DNA from: Coleofasciculaceae cyanobacterium
GTDB taxonomy: Bacteria; Cyanobacteriota; Cyanobacteriia; Cyanobacteriales; Xenococcaceae
Length of the DNA stretch: 64,000 nt
Direction: 5' to 3'
NCBI GenBank assembly: GCA_036703275.1
Contig: DATNPK010000089.1
Span: 226,057 to 290,056, forward strand
Part shown: positions 56,084 through 64,000 of the stretch, piece after piece
Layout of the letters: each line of letters opens with the position of its first letter
Position numbering within the stretch: the stretch's first letter is position 1
Position numbers and translations under genes: made by a program
The notes under the pieces: generated by a model
What the model was told of the DNA's origin: nothing
Seen by the model: the letters and a program-made list of their open reading frames with translations, nothing else
Databases searched by the model: none

Positions 56084-57598
56084 ATGAACTTTAATGAAGA
56101 GTTTTCTCTCCTGTTGCGTGCCTGTTATCCCTTAATTTATCTACCTACTAACGAAGAAGAAAGAGCTGAAAAAGCGATCGCCATGGCTACAGAAAAGCTA
56201 GGCAGGCGTAATATTTACATTTGGGACTTTGTTAACGGTTATCAGGAAAATCCGAATAATGTCGGTTTTGGTAAGCGTAATCCTTTACAGGCATTAGAAT
56301 TTATTACCAGAATGCCTAAGAGCGCAGGAGGGGTGTTTATACTACGAGATTTCCAGCGTTTTTTAGAAGATATTGCAGTTTCTCGGGAATTGCGTAATTT
56401 GGCGCGAATTTTGAAGTCTCAGCCCAAAAATATTATTATTATTGCTCCTAAAGTTCAGATTCCAGAAGAGTTAACGGAAATTATCACCGTAGTTGAATTT
56501 GCCTTACCTACCGTCCCAGAAATAAAAACCGAGATCGAACGTCTAATTTCGGCAACGGGTCAAAATCTAGCCGAACAACTATTAGATGAATTAGTTAGAG
56601 CAGCTCAAGGATTATCTTTAGAAAGAATTAGAAGAGTTTTAACTAGAGCGATCGCCAGTAACGGTCAGCTCGAACCAGACGATGTAGAATTGATCCTCGA
56701 AGAAAAACGCTCCTCAATTCGTCAGACACAGATTTTGGACTATTATCCTGCAACTGAGCAAATTTCTGATATCGGCGGTTTAGACAACCTCAAAAGCTGG
56801 TTACTCAGACGTGGTGGAGCATTTAGTGAACAGGCTAGAGCCTACGGCTTACCAAACCCGCGTGGACTATTGCTGGTGGGAATACAGGGAACAGGTAAAT
56901 CTTTGACTGCCAAAGCTATCGCCCATCATTGGCATCTACCTTTATTACGATTAGATGTAGGACGTTTATTTGCTGGTTTAGTCGGAGAGTCAGAATCTCG
57001 TACCCGCCAAACTATTGAATTAGCCGAAGCTCTTGCCCCTTGCATTCTGTGGATCGATGAAATTGATAAAGGGTTTGCCGGAATAGATGGAAAGGGAGAT
57101 TCAGGGACTACCAGCCGTGTTTTTGGGACGTTTATTTCCTGGTTAGCAGAGAAGAAAACCCCTGTATTTGTTGTAGCGACAGCCAATAATATTCGTGCTT
57201 TACCGCCAGAAATGCTGCGCAAAGGCAGGTTTGACGAAATCTTTTTTGTTGGGTTACCCGATCAAACCGAACGAGAAGCTATTTTTAAGGTTCATTTAGC
57301 AAAATTGCGTCCCCATAATCTGGGCAATTATAATGCTAAGCGGTTAGCATATGAAACACCAGAATTTTCTGGGGCAGAGATCGAGCAAACTATCATTGAA
57401 GCAATGCATATTGGCTTTAGTCAAAATCGTGACTTTACCACAGATGATATTTTAGAGGCTGCTAGTCAAATAATTCCGTTAGCAAAAACTGCCCAAGAGC
57501 AAATTGAATTCCTCCAAAACTGGGTAGCAGCAGGAAAAGCTCGTCTGGCTTCCAAAAATAATGATTTAAGCGATCGCATTCAAAGTCAACTTAATTAG
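56084..57598 (+). CDS. ycf46: AAA-family ATPase, Ycf46-like
   Basis: The 504-residue product has a family-specific N-terminal half (opening with MNFNEEFSLLLRACYPLIYL) and a C-terminal AAA domain: Walker A GIQGTGKSLTAKA near residue 270, Walker B CILWIDEIDKGF and the second region of homology MLRKGRFDEIFFVGLP. This matches Ycf46, encoded in red-algal plastids and most cyanobacteria. Work in Synechocystis has linked Ycf46 homologues to carbon uptake and photosynthesis regulation; the detailed role is uncertain. The SH3 protein gene follows after three bases, suggesting an operon. Confidence 0.9.
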   Translation: MNFNEEFSLLLRACYPLIYLPTNEEERAEKAIAMATEKLGRRNIYIWDFVNGYQENPNNVGFGKRNPLQALEFITRMPKSAGGVFILRDFQRFLEDIAVSRELRNLARILKSQPKNIIIIAPKVQIPEELTEIITVVEFALPTVPEIKTEIERLISATGQNLAEQLLDELVRAAQGLSLERIRRVLTRAIASNGQLEPDDVELILEEKRSSIRQTQILDYYPATEQISDIGGLDNLKSWLLRRGGAFSEQARAYGLPNPRGLLLVGIQGTGKSLTAKAIAHHWHLPLLRLDVGRLFAGLVGESESRTRQTIELAEALAPCILWIDEIDKGFAGIDGKGDSGTTSRVFGTFISWLAEKKTPVFVVATANNIRALPPEMLRKGRFDEIFFVGLPDQTEREAIFKVHLAKLRPHNLGNYNAKRLAYETPEFSGAEIEQTIIEAMHIGFSQNRDFTTDDILEAASQIIPLAKTAQEQIEFLQNWVAAGKARLASKNNDLSDRIQSQLN

Positions 57599-57601
57599 CG
57601 G

Positions 57602-58129
57602 ATGACTAAATCTATTTTTCTCAAACGTCTGTCAGCTACTGTTCAGTTTATTTTAGGCTTCGTTTTGGGCGTTAGTCTAATTGCGGGAATATCTGGAGCA
57701 GCATTGTTTGCTTATTATAAAAAGATGTCCATTCTGCCCAAAAAACCAGTTTTCTCTAGAACAACAGTACCACAAAAGTCAGCATCAAACCCAATAGAAC
57801 CTTCAACTACGATTGAACCTTTAGAGTCAACTACTGTTGAAGATGAAGTAGAAGAACCTGAAGCAGCTTCTGAAGAGCCTGAGTCACAGGCTGCCGCTGA
57901 ATCAGAACTTCCTCCCGATGCCTATCGTGCCGTTGTTACCTGGCCTGAAGGTTTAAGTCTGAGAGCCGAACCGAGTACGAATGCAGATAAAGTTGGCGGT
58001 ATTGAGGCTAAAACAAGTATTATCATCCTCGAAGATTCTGCTGATGGAAAATGGCAAAAGGTGAGACTACCGTTGAGTAATCAGGAAGGCTGGGTCAAAG
58101 GGGGCAATACCAAACGAACTTCTGATTAA
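57602..58129 (+). CDS. Membrane-anchored SH3b domain protein
   Basis: The 175-residue product has one membrane helix (about residues 13-37), an acidic, Pro/Glu/Ser-rich linker (about 55-105) and a bacterial SH3 domain at the C-terminus (LSLRAEPSTNADKVGG ... EGWVKGG). Such proteins usually sit at the membrane with the SH3b domain outside, binding cell wall or proteins. The start is three bases after the ycf46 stop, so translation is probably coupled. No enzymatic domain is present. Confidence 0.8.
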   Translation: MTKSIFLKRLSATVQFILGFVLGVSLIAGISGAALFAYYKKMSILPKKPVFSRTTVPQKSASNPIEPSTTIEPLESTTVEDEVEEPEAASEEPESQAAAESELPPDAYRAVVTWPEGLSLRAEPSTNADKVGGIEAKTSIIILEDSADGKWQKVRLPLSNQEGWVKGGNTKRTSD

Positions 58130-58322
58130 ACACTTTGGTTGAGACTTGACGATTTGCCGTAACTTTTCTGTACTATTTATTAAAAGCTATTATGGTTGTT
58201 AATATTGTCACAAAACTACGTACTTTTGACGAGAATATTTGTAACTAGACCCAAGGCAGATGTATGCTGAATAAATATATATATTATCTATAAAGTTTAA
58301 TAATCAACTGGAGATTGGCATT

Positions 58323-59282
58323 TTGGAAACACACGAATTTGATGTTGTTATTATTGGAGGAGGGCCAGCGGGCTGCACCTGTGCGCTTTATACATCAAGG
58401 GCCAATCTCAAAACCGTTATTCTAGACAAGAATCCTGCGGTGGGGGCGTTGGCTATTACCCACCAGATTGCTAACTATCCTGGAGTAACAGGTGAGATCA
58501 GTGGAGAAGAATTGCTTGAGAGTATGAGAAATCAAGCAGTGGAATACGGTACTTCCTATCAACGCGCTCAGGTTTTCGGCATTGATGTTAGTGGCGAAAT
58601 GAAGAAAGTTTACACTCCAGAAGGTACTTTTACCGCTAGAGCTTTAGTACTGGCAACTGGCGCAATGGGACGTAGCGGAGCTTCTTTTGAAGGAGAATCA
58701 GAATTTCTCGGTCGTGGGGTGAGCTACTGTGCTACCTGTGATGGAGCGTTTTATCGCGATCGCGAAGTGGCGGTAGTTGGCTTAAATCAAGAAGCAGTAG
58801 AGGAAGCCCAGTTTCTAACTAAATTTGCTTCTAAAGTTCACTGGATTACTTTCAAAGATCCTCATAAGGAAGATTACCATGCTCAAGACTTACTGAGTAT
58901 GTCTAATGTTAAGCACTGGCGACGCTCGCGTTTAGCAGCTATTGAAGGTAATGACGCGGGAGTAACAGGAGTTAAACTAAAAAGCAAAGATGCCAGCGAA
59001 CCTCTATCTTTACAATTAGAAGGAGTTTTTGTCTACCAAAATGGTTCTAAACCAATTACAGATTTTGCTGGAGATCAGGTGGAATATAATCCTGATGGCG
59101 GTGTTAAAGTAGATGATGCGATGTCTACAAGTGTCCCTGGGGTATGGGCGATCGGCGATATTCGCAACACTCCTTATAAGCAAGCAGTTGTAGCCGCGGG
59201 AGACGGCTGTATTGCTGCGATGTCTATCGATCGTTATCTAAATCATCGCAAATCGATTAAACCTGACTGGGATCATTCTTAG
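58323..59282 (+). CDS. Thioredoxin-reductase-like flavoprotein (DTR/DDOR-type) without NADPH motif
   Basis: The 319-residue product has the FAD-binding GGGPAG (residues 12-17) and the redox-active CATC pair (C136-C139), as in low-molecular-weight thioredoxin reductases. The NADPH site is altered: where GGGDSA is expected the text is GLNQEAVEEA, and the arginine motif that follows in NTR (HRR...) is missing. Cyanobacterial proteins of this type (DTR/DDOR) have been described as unable to use NADPH. The start is a TTG at 58323 with GGAG upstream; no in-frame ATG lies nearby. The electron donor is unknown. Confidence 0.85.
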   Translation: METHEFDVVIIGGGPAGCTCALYTSRANLKTVILDKNPAVGALAITHQIANYPGVTGEISGEELLESMRNQAVEYGTSYQRAQVFGIDVSGEMKKVYTPEGTFTARALVLATGAMGRSGASFEGESEFLGRGVSYCATCDGAFYRDREVAVVGLNQEAVEEAQFLTKFASKVHWITFKDPHKEDYHAQDLLSMSNVKHWRRSRLAAIEGNDAGVTGVKLKSKDASEPLSLQLEGVFVYQNGSKPITDFAGDQVEYNPDGGVKVDDAMSTSVPGVWAIGDIRNTPYKQAVVAAGDGCIAAMSIDRYLNHRKSIKPDWDHS

Positions 59283-59825
59283 ATATTGATTAAAAGCGAT
59301 GGCTTTTTTAAAGCAAAATTATCAGTATTATAAAATACCGCACCTGGTTTTTAATCATACCATCGCTCAAAAGTAATCAAAGATTTAGTAGTGGACTGAT
59401 CCGCCTAATATGTGGCTGTAGAAAAGTCTCTTAAAGGATATGCCCGTGCATAATTAGCTGAGTCTTCGACTTGCTACGCGATATGCCCTAAAGGACTAGC
59501 TTCGCGTCGCGGAGCGGTATGCTAAAGCACTAGCTTCGCGTCGTCCTTTAGGACACGAAGTTAGTTATACACGGGCAATCGCGTCCTCCGCAATCCCGTC
59601 TTCTGCGTCTTACAGATGAACACAACTTTTTAGTATGTAACCTGAGTTCTGGAAAAGAAAGTAGCAATTAAACAAAATTGTCCTATCTTTTATACGTAGT
59701 GCTATGAGACAAAAAATTAGACCCTGATTTTCTCAGAGTCGTAACAAGTCATCTTGCACAAAATTCAAGTTCAATTATTTGACAGTTCATTAATTCTTGA
59801 GCGTACCTAATCAGAAAAACCTGGT
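59283..59825. other. Spacer with palindromic repeat cluster
   Basis: AGCGATGG and CCATCGCT near 59297 and 59361 could form a long-loop stem after the flavoprotein gene. The mosaic element at 59442-59576 fills the centre. The remainder shows no gene; it includes the psb35 3' side. Confidence 0.6.
59442..59576. repeat. Mosaic palindromic element, complete-looking copy
   Basis: The element starts with GCCCGTGCATAATTAGCT and ends with the imperfect inverted copy AGTTAGTTATACACGGGC, 135 bp in all. Inside, 59481-59520 is identical to 2498-2537 in the MATE gene, and a shorter inverted repeat of the CTAAAGGAC module follows. It is the best candidate for a full-length unit. Confidence 0.8.
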
Positions 59826-60008
59826 TTATTTTTCAATTTCTGGCACAATATCAGGACGTTCTTTACCTTCCCAACCAGGGGGACGTTTAGAATTATACCA
59901 GGCAATTGAACCAATAGTTACAGCAGCAACAAAGCCTAATCCCAGTACAGCAGTTGCAGCATAGGGAAAGTGAGGTTCATTACTTGCGACTTGCAATAAA
60001 AGATTCAT
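59826..60008 (-). CDS. psb35: Psb35-like photosystem II assembly protein
   Basis: The 60-residue product starts at 60008 (MNLLLQVASNEPHFPYAATA), where GGAAA lies seven bases upstream; a longer frame to 60041 is possible but less likely. It has one membrane helix (VLGLGFVAAVTIGSIAWY) and a conserved polar tail (NSKRPPGWEGKE). This matches the small cyanobacterial protein named Psb35, reported to stabilise the CP47 assembly module and associated HLIPs in Synechocystis. Recognition is from memory of the family text. Confidence 0.72.
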   Translation of the reverse strand: MNLLLQVASNEPHFPYAATAVLGLGFVAAVTIGSIAWYNSKRPPGWEGKERPDIVPEIEK

Positions 60009-60174
60009 AAACTTTTTCCATTTTATTTGAATTACTGACAAACTTATCTTGTGAACGGTATGCTATACATCTCTCTTGCTACAGATAAACTATCAACCAA
60101 AGGATAGATTTCATAGTATAGTTTTGCCTCAAGAATCAAATTATGGCGATCGCTTTAAAATTTCTCCAATTGTT

Positions 60175-60396
60175 TTAATTGTCCATTTGCTCTTGCAAAT
60201 AAGTCTGTAGTAAACTATCGAGCTTATCTTCGGGACAACATTGAATCAAAGCTTCAAACGCTTCATATAGTTTAGCCGCACTATCACCTAAGATTGGAGT
60301 AATTCCCCAAACATCTTCAACCCACTGTTGCGGGGGCTGATCGTCGAAGATCATGCGTTCTAATAATTGTTTAGCTTCAGCTTTGGAAAGAGACAT
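60175..60396 (-). CDS. Small conserved protein of unknown function
   Basis: The start at 60396 (MSLSKAEAKQLLERM) is chosen over the ATG at 60438, as the preceding residues are hydrophobic and look like leader translation. The 73-residue product is acidic and helical, without membrane segments or a motif that I recognise. It lies divergently from the DUF92 gene at 60483. A Cys-Cys pair is present near the C-terminus (IQCCPED). Confidence 0.55.
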   Translation of the reverse strand: MSLSKAEAKQLLERMIFDDQPPQQWVEDVWGITPILGDSAAKLYEAFEALIQCCPEDKLDSLLQTYLQEQMDN

Positions 60397-60482
60397 AGTT
60401 ACTATTATCCAAATCAACAATATTTCATTATTAAGCATCTTCGGTTGATAAGCTTAGAAAATATCTTTTACGAACTTTAAAA

Positions 60483-61238
60483 ATGCTTAATACTCTTAGT
60501 TGGTCTAATCCTTGGACGATCGCCTTATCCTTAAACACTATTTTATTAGCGATCGCTTTTATTAGTCCGAAAAAACTTTTAACTCCTATAGGCAATATAA
60601 ATGGCGCGATCCTGGGAATATTAGTTTGGGGAACTTTAGGCTGGCGTGGCTATTTAATCGTAATGCTATTTTTCCTATTAGGTTCTGGATTAACTTTTGT
60701 CGCTATTGAGCAAAAAGAAGCGGAAGGAATTGCTGAAGAACGTTCGGGAATGAGAGGTGCAGGCAATGTCTGGAGTTCGGCACTAACCGCCACTAGCTGT
60801 GCGATCGCTACTTTATTTTTTCCTTCTCCAATCAAAGAATTATTTGTCTTGGGCTATGTTGCCAGTTTTTGTACTAAGCTTTCGGATACTACTGCCAGTG
60901 AAGTGGGAAAAGCCTACGGTAAAACAACTTATCTCATTACAACACTTAAACCTGTTCCTAGAGGGACAGAAGGGGCAGTAAGCTTAGAAGGAACTATTGC
61001 AGGAGCTTTAGCTTCAGTTGTTTTAGCCGTTATTGCTTGGGCAATTGGCATGATTAACCCAATCGGAATCATTTGGTGTGTAATTGCTGCCTTTATTGCT
61101 ACTACTATCGAAAGCTTAGTTGGTGCAACCTTAGAATCTCGATTTACCTGGCTGACTAACGATCTTGTTAATTTTCTTAATACCGTAATCGGTGCGATCG
61201 CTGCTATTTTTCTATCCCTAATAACTGCTTCTATTTAA
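60483..61238 (+). CDS. TIGR00297/DUF92 family membrane protein (VTE6-like phytyl-phosphate kinase)
   Basis: The 251-residue product has six to seven membrane helices and the family motifs GMRGAGNVWSS, FCTKLSDTTASEVGKAYG and PRGTEGAVSLEGT, which hold the acidic and polar residues thought to bind nucleotide and prenyl phosphate. Plant VTE6 of this family phosphorylates phytyl phosphate for tocopherol and phylloquinone synthesis, and the cyanobacterial homologue is proposed to do the same. That role is inferred from the family. The divergent neighbour is the small unknown gene at 60175. Confidence 0.85.
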   Translation: MLNTLSWSNPWTIALSLNTILLAIAFISPKKLLTPIGNINGAILGILVWGTLGWRGYLIVMLFFLLGSGLTFVAIEQKEAEGIAEERSGMRGAGNVWSSALTATSCAIATLFFPSPIKELFVLGYVASFCTKLSDTTASEVGKAYGKTTYLITTLKPVPRGTEGAVSLEGTIAGALASVVLAVIAWAIGMINPIGIIWCVIAAFIATTIESLVGATLESRFTWLTNDLVNFLNTVIGAIAAIFLSLITASI

Positions 61239-61312
61239 ATTAAAATATTTAAAAACTTTTAATCTATCCAATTAAATAATCAACACCCAAAAGAAAAATC
61301 ATCTGCGTTCTT

Positions 61313-61357
61313 GATGCAGTCGCTCTTTGTAGGTTTCCTACAAAGAGCGACTGCATC
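61313..61357. repeat. Perfect 21-bp inverted repeat hairpin
   Basis: Positions 61313-61333 and 61337-61357 are exact reverse complements around TTT, with the tip GTAGG-TTT-CCTAC. It lies between the convergent DUF92 and aat genes. It may work as a bidirectional terminator, but no T-run follows; the core resembles the hairpins at 6712-6728 and 35037-35057. Confidence 0.8.
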
Positions 61358-61400
61358 GCTTTATCTGTGTTCATTACTTGCAACGCGAAAGACGGACGCG

Positions 61401-61440
61401 AAGCTAATCATGCACGGGCAAAGCTAATCATGCACGGGCA
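61401..61440. repeat. Exact 20-bp tandem repeat of the GCACGGGC module
   Basis: AAGCTAATCATGCACGGGCA occurs twice head to tail (61401-61420, 61421-61440). The same core is found at 6676-6707, inverted at 14883-14895 and 59442-59459. Confidence 0.85.
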
Positions 61441-61477
61441 TATCCTTTAAGGGATATATTTATTCTTCCCATCCAAA

Positions 61478-62050
61478 TTAGGAAAAAAAACAATTCTCCA
61501 TCATTGCCTCGTGCAGCAATTTTTTATATTTTGCTGAACTAATAATATAAGAGCCAAAACGTTCCAAGTGAGAATTTTGCAGTTGAGCATCAAACAGCAA
61601 ATACTGCTTTTTGCGTAAATGCTCGACTAGTTTCACCATTGCCACTTTAGAACCTTCGGTAATACGATAAAACATTGATTCACCAATAAAAGCACCTTTA
61701 ATCGCGATCCCTAATATTCCTCCCGCTAATTCATCTCCCTGCCAGGTTTCAAAACTGTGTGCCCACCCTGCCTCATGTAAAGCAAGATATATATCCATTA
61801 ATTCTTCAGAAATCCAGGTGCGATCGCGATCGGCACAGCCTTCACAAACTGCTTGAAAATCACGGTCGATCGCCACTGTAAACTTTTCCTGGTTAAGTAC
61901 TCTTTGTAAAGATTTCGGATAGCGGAAACGCTCGTCCAAGGGAATTAAGGTACGCTGGCGACTAGAGTACCAGTCCAATTCATCATCCTCTGACATTAAA
62001 AAGTAGCCTTGACTATATCCTTCAATAATCGAAGGAATATTAATTTTCAT
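61478..62050 (-). CDS. aat: Leucyl/phenylalanyl-tRNA--protein transferase
   Basis: The 190-residue product contains the core motifs GYFLMSE, VAIDRDFQAVCEGCADRD, TWISEELMDIYLALHEAGWAHS and GAFIGESMFYR of Aat. It is slightly shorter than the E. coli enzyme because the N-terminal extension is reduced and the PRxRGI-type region is divergent (LIPLDERFRYPKSL). It adds Leu or Phe to proteins with N-terminal Arg or Lys and so marks them for ClpS-ClpAP/ClpC degradation. Convergent with the DUF92 gene across the repeat region. Confidence 0.92.
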   Translation of the reverse strand: MKINIPSIIEGYSQGYFLMSEDDELDWYSSRQRTLIPLDERFRYPKSLQRVLNQEKFTVAIDRDFQAVCEGCADRDRTWISEELMDIYLALHEAGWAHSFETWQGDELAGGILGIAIKGAFIGESMFYRITEGSKVAMVKLVEHLRKKQYLLFDAQLQNSHLERFGSYIISSAKYKKLLHEAMMENCFFS

Positions 62051-62182
62051 ACTTTTACTATTATCTATTTCTAAATAAAGATGTTTAGATTTAAAAAAAA
62101 CTGTATCAAGTTATCAGTTACCCATAATTAATAATCAATCAATTTAAGACAAATTCAACACAACACAACATAACAAATCACT

Positions 62183-62521
62183 ATGACAGACTCTGCCAAA
62201 CCGATCGCTCCTGTTACCTTACCCGACGTGCAGCATCCTGAGAAAGAGGAGGAATGGCTCAAGCAATCCTTGCATACTTGGTTGGATGAAGAATTTTTGC
62301 CCGAAGCAGTTAACGCCAAAATAGCTCAAAGAGCAGCCAAAATATTTGTTCGTCAACGTATGGAGGGAGAAAATGACCTCGGCTCACTAGTTATTGCCAT
62401 TATTGCCGAGATGCGGGCTTTTGATTTTAGTCGCAGTTTTTATAGTGAATTCGCCGTTGCTAATGCGGTAAGCGATTTAATTTTGGATAGCCTGGGTATA
62501 GATCGTTGCTGTGGTGAATAA
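62183..62521 (+). CDS. Conserved small protein upstream of a DUF697 GTPase
   Basis: Not a family I can name. The 112-residue product is helical, soluble and acidic (WLKQSLHTWLDEEFLPEAVN, RAAKIFVRQRMEGENDLGSL) and ends in CCGE. It lies 21 bases before the GTPase gene on the same strand, so the two are very likely co-transcribed and may act together. The leader from 62051 to 62182 is AT-rich. Confidence 0.65.
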   Translation: MTDSAKPIAPVTLPDVQHPEKEEEWLKQSLHTWLDEEFLPEAVNAKIAQRAAKIFVRQRMEGENDLGSLVIAIIAEMRAFDFSRSFYSEFAVANAVSDLILDSLGIDRCCGE

Positions 62522-62542
62522 TTTTTCAATAATTAGTGAACA

Positions 62543-63805
62543 ATGAGCAAATTTACCTGGATGAATGGCTGGAAAAATCGAGCATCAGCAAATATAGATG
62601 CTGCAACAAGACGTTTACAAAAATTATTTCCTATCGATCATGTGACCAAAAAAGCTGTTGGCTGGCTAAGCGTCAGTGATGAAAGAGTAGCTGAAATATT
62701 AACTACCGTCAGAGAAAAGCTACCAACAACCGAAGCCTTATTAATTGGTAAACCACAGGCAGGTAAAAGTTCGATTGTTCGTGGTTTAACTGGAGTTTCT
62801 GCTGAAATAGTGGGACAGGGCTTTCGTCCCCATACTCAAAACACCGAAAGGTATGCTTATCCTTCAGAAGAACTACCGCTCCTTATATTTACAGACACGG
62901 TAGGACTAGGAGACATAAATCAAAATACTCAAAAGATTATCGCAGAATTAGAGTCTGAATTAAAGCAACAAACTCAACGTGCCAGAATTTTAATTCTCAC
63001 CGTCAAAATTAGCGACTTCGCTACCGATACTCTACGGCAGATAGCTAAAGAATTACAACAGAATCATTCAGAGGTTCCTTGTCTGTTGGCAGTTACTTGT
63101 CTCCACGAAGTCTATCCCTCAAACGTAACGAATCATCCAGAATATCCACCTGATTATGAAGTAGTCAACCGCGCTTTTGAAGCAATCAAACAAGACTTTG
63201 AAGGACTATGCGGTCGCGCTATTCTAATTGATTTTACTTTAGAAGAAGATGGTTATGATCCTACCTTTTTTGGCTTAGAAAGATTAACAGAAGCTTTAGC
63301 GGAATTACTTCCCGAAGCCGAATCACGAACCATTTATCAGCTACTCGATAACAATGCTGGCGAAGAATTGGGCAATCTTTATCGTGATACTGCCCGACGT
63401 TATTTAGTAGCTTTCTCAACTATGGCTGCAACCTTAGCTGCTGTTCCGTTACCCTTTGCTACTATGCCTGTTTTAACAGCTTTGCAAATCTCGTTAGTCG
63501 GATTGTTAGGGAAACTGTACGGACAAACTTTGTCTCCTTCTCAAGCTGGTGGAATAGCAAGCGCGATCGCTGGTGGTTTTTTTGCTCAAGCGATCGGTAG
63601 GGAACTAATCAAGTTCATTCCTGGTTTTGGTAGCGTTATCGCAGCATCATGGGCAGCAGCTTATACTTGGTCACTGGGAGAAGGAGCTTGCGTCTATTTT
63701 GGCGATTTGATGGGAGGCAAAAAACCTGACCCCAATAAAATACAGTCCGTAATGAAAGAATCTTTCGTCTCCGCTAAAAAACAATTTAAAAATGTTCGGC
63801 AGTAG
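62543..63805 (+). CDS. Membrane-associated GTPase with C-terminal DUF697 domain
   Basis: The 420-residue product has a GTPase domain (about residues 60-250) with P-loop GKPQAGKSS (near residue 74) and G3 motif FTDTVGLGD. The G4 motif is not a clear NKxD (TCLHE is seen instead), as in other DUF697-type GTPases. The C-terminal third (about 285-395) has hydrophobic segments of DUF697 that would insert in or bind the membrane. The cellular role of this group is unknown; dynamin-like or septum functions have been proposed for relatives. Confidence 0.82.
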   Translation: MSKFTWMNGWKNRASANIDAATRRLQKLFPIDHVTKKAVGWLSVSDERVAEILTTVREKLPTTEALLIGKPQAGKSSIVRGLTGVSAEIVGQGFRPHTQNTERYAYPSEELPLLIFTDTVGLGDINQNTQKIIAELESELKQQTQRARILILTVKISDFATDTLRQIAKELQQNHSEVPCLLAVTCLHEVYPSNVTNHPEYPPDYEVVNRAFEAIKQDFEGLCGRAILIDFTLEEDGYDPTFFGLERLTEALAELLPEAESRTIYQLLDNNAGEELGNLYRDTARRYLVAFSTMAATLAAVPLPFATMPVLTALQISLVGLLGKLYGQTLSPSQAGGIASAIAGGFFAQAIGRELIKFIPGFGSVIAASWAAAYTWSLGEGACVYFGDLMGGKKPDPNKIQSVMKESFVSAKKQFKNVRQ

Positions 63806-64000
63806 TAATTTAAACTTTTTTCAATCTCTTAAAGTTATACTCTGAACTGTTTTAAGCGCAAAATATCTACCTAGATTCCCAAATAATTTGGCCAAAGGGT
63901 TGACAAGGATAAATATATTCCCTATATTGGTAAATGCGCGGTTGAGAGGTAACCCCGAACAACAAGCGGACAGAACCTAGACAATACAATAGTTTGACGG
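63806..64000. other. Unassigned right edge
   Basis: No gene, repeat or structure is seen in these bases; the next gene lies outside the window. Confidence 0.5.

Noticed and set aside
61313..61440. CRISPR array
   Set aside because: The repeats are palindromic or directly tandem with no unique spacers between regular units; no cas genes are present.

Overview
The window is a contiguous piece of a cyanobacterial chromosome. The main evidence is the rpsT-tatD-rpoB-rpoC1-rpoC2 cluster with a split beta-prime subunit, the cyanobacteria-restricted families (DUF3038, DUF4335, DUF2996, DUF3110, Ycf46-like ATPase, Psb35-like protein, nickel superoxide dismutase) and the many copies of the HIP1 octamer GCGATCGC. 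The DNA is AT-rich and intergenic regions are full of short palindromic repeats. This fits a unicellular or pleurocapsalean-type cyanobacterium, but the exact genus is inference and cannot be fixed from this window.

Layout. 1-6.6 kb: end of a BrkB-like membrane protein, a DMT transporter, a broken MATE transporter, three small exported proteins (one a deletion remnant) and a GT39-like glycosyltransferase. 6.6-8.2 kb: repeat cluster plus a stand-alone TnpB element. 8.2-14.5 kb: M16 peptidase, TetR regulator, a large membrane protein, a PatA-type response regulator and a DUF554 protein. 14.5-15.4 kb: a junkyard holding a candidate small RNA, an IS5-type transposase remnant pierced by two palindromic insertions, and a devC fragment. 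15.5-23.2 kb: OmpR-type regulator, O-antigen ligase, TolC, apt, the DUF3038-DUF4335-M41-like operon and a creatininase. 23.4-29.3 kb: a repeat-bearing secreted protein, an NTF2-like gene with an internal stop, a 206-bp MITE with target duplication, DUF2996, DUF3110, murQ and a site-2 protease. 29.7-38.8 kb: polA, sppA, murT, a CAP-PPC protein and an InrS/CsoR-type metal sensor. 39-49.7 kb: rpoC2, rpoC1, rpoB, tatD, rpsT. 50-64 kb: hisD, tRNA-Ser(GCU), a LivK-type binding lipoprotein, sodN, rpsD, moaA, ycf46, an SH3 protein, a thioredoxin-reductase-like flavoprotein, psb35, a DUF92 kinase, aat and a DUF697 GTPase.

Most coding content is housekeeping: transcription (rpo genes), translation (rpsT, rpsD, tRNA-Ser, aat as N-end-rule enzyme), replication and repair (polA), cell wall metabolism (murQ, murT), envelope export (TolC, O-antigen ligase, GT39, SppA, S2P) and metal or redox handling (Ni-SOD, metal sensor, TrxR-like protein).

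The most notable signal is not a gene. A family of mosaic palindromic elements, built from a few interchangeable modules shared almost exactly between loci, is demonstrably mobile: one 97-bp copy splits a MATE gene and a 131-bp copy splits a transposase. A separate 206-bp MITE carries a perfect 8-bp target duplication. Together with several decayed genes this indicates a genome undergoing active small-element insertion and gene decay.
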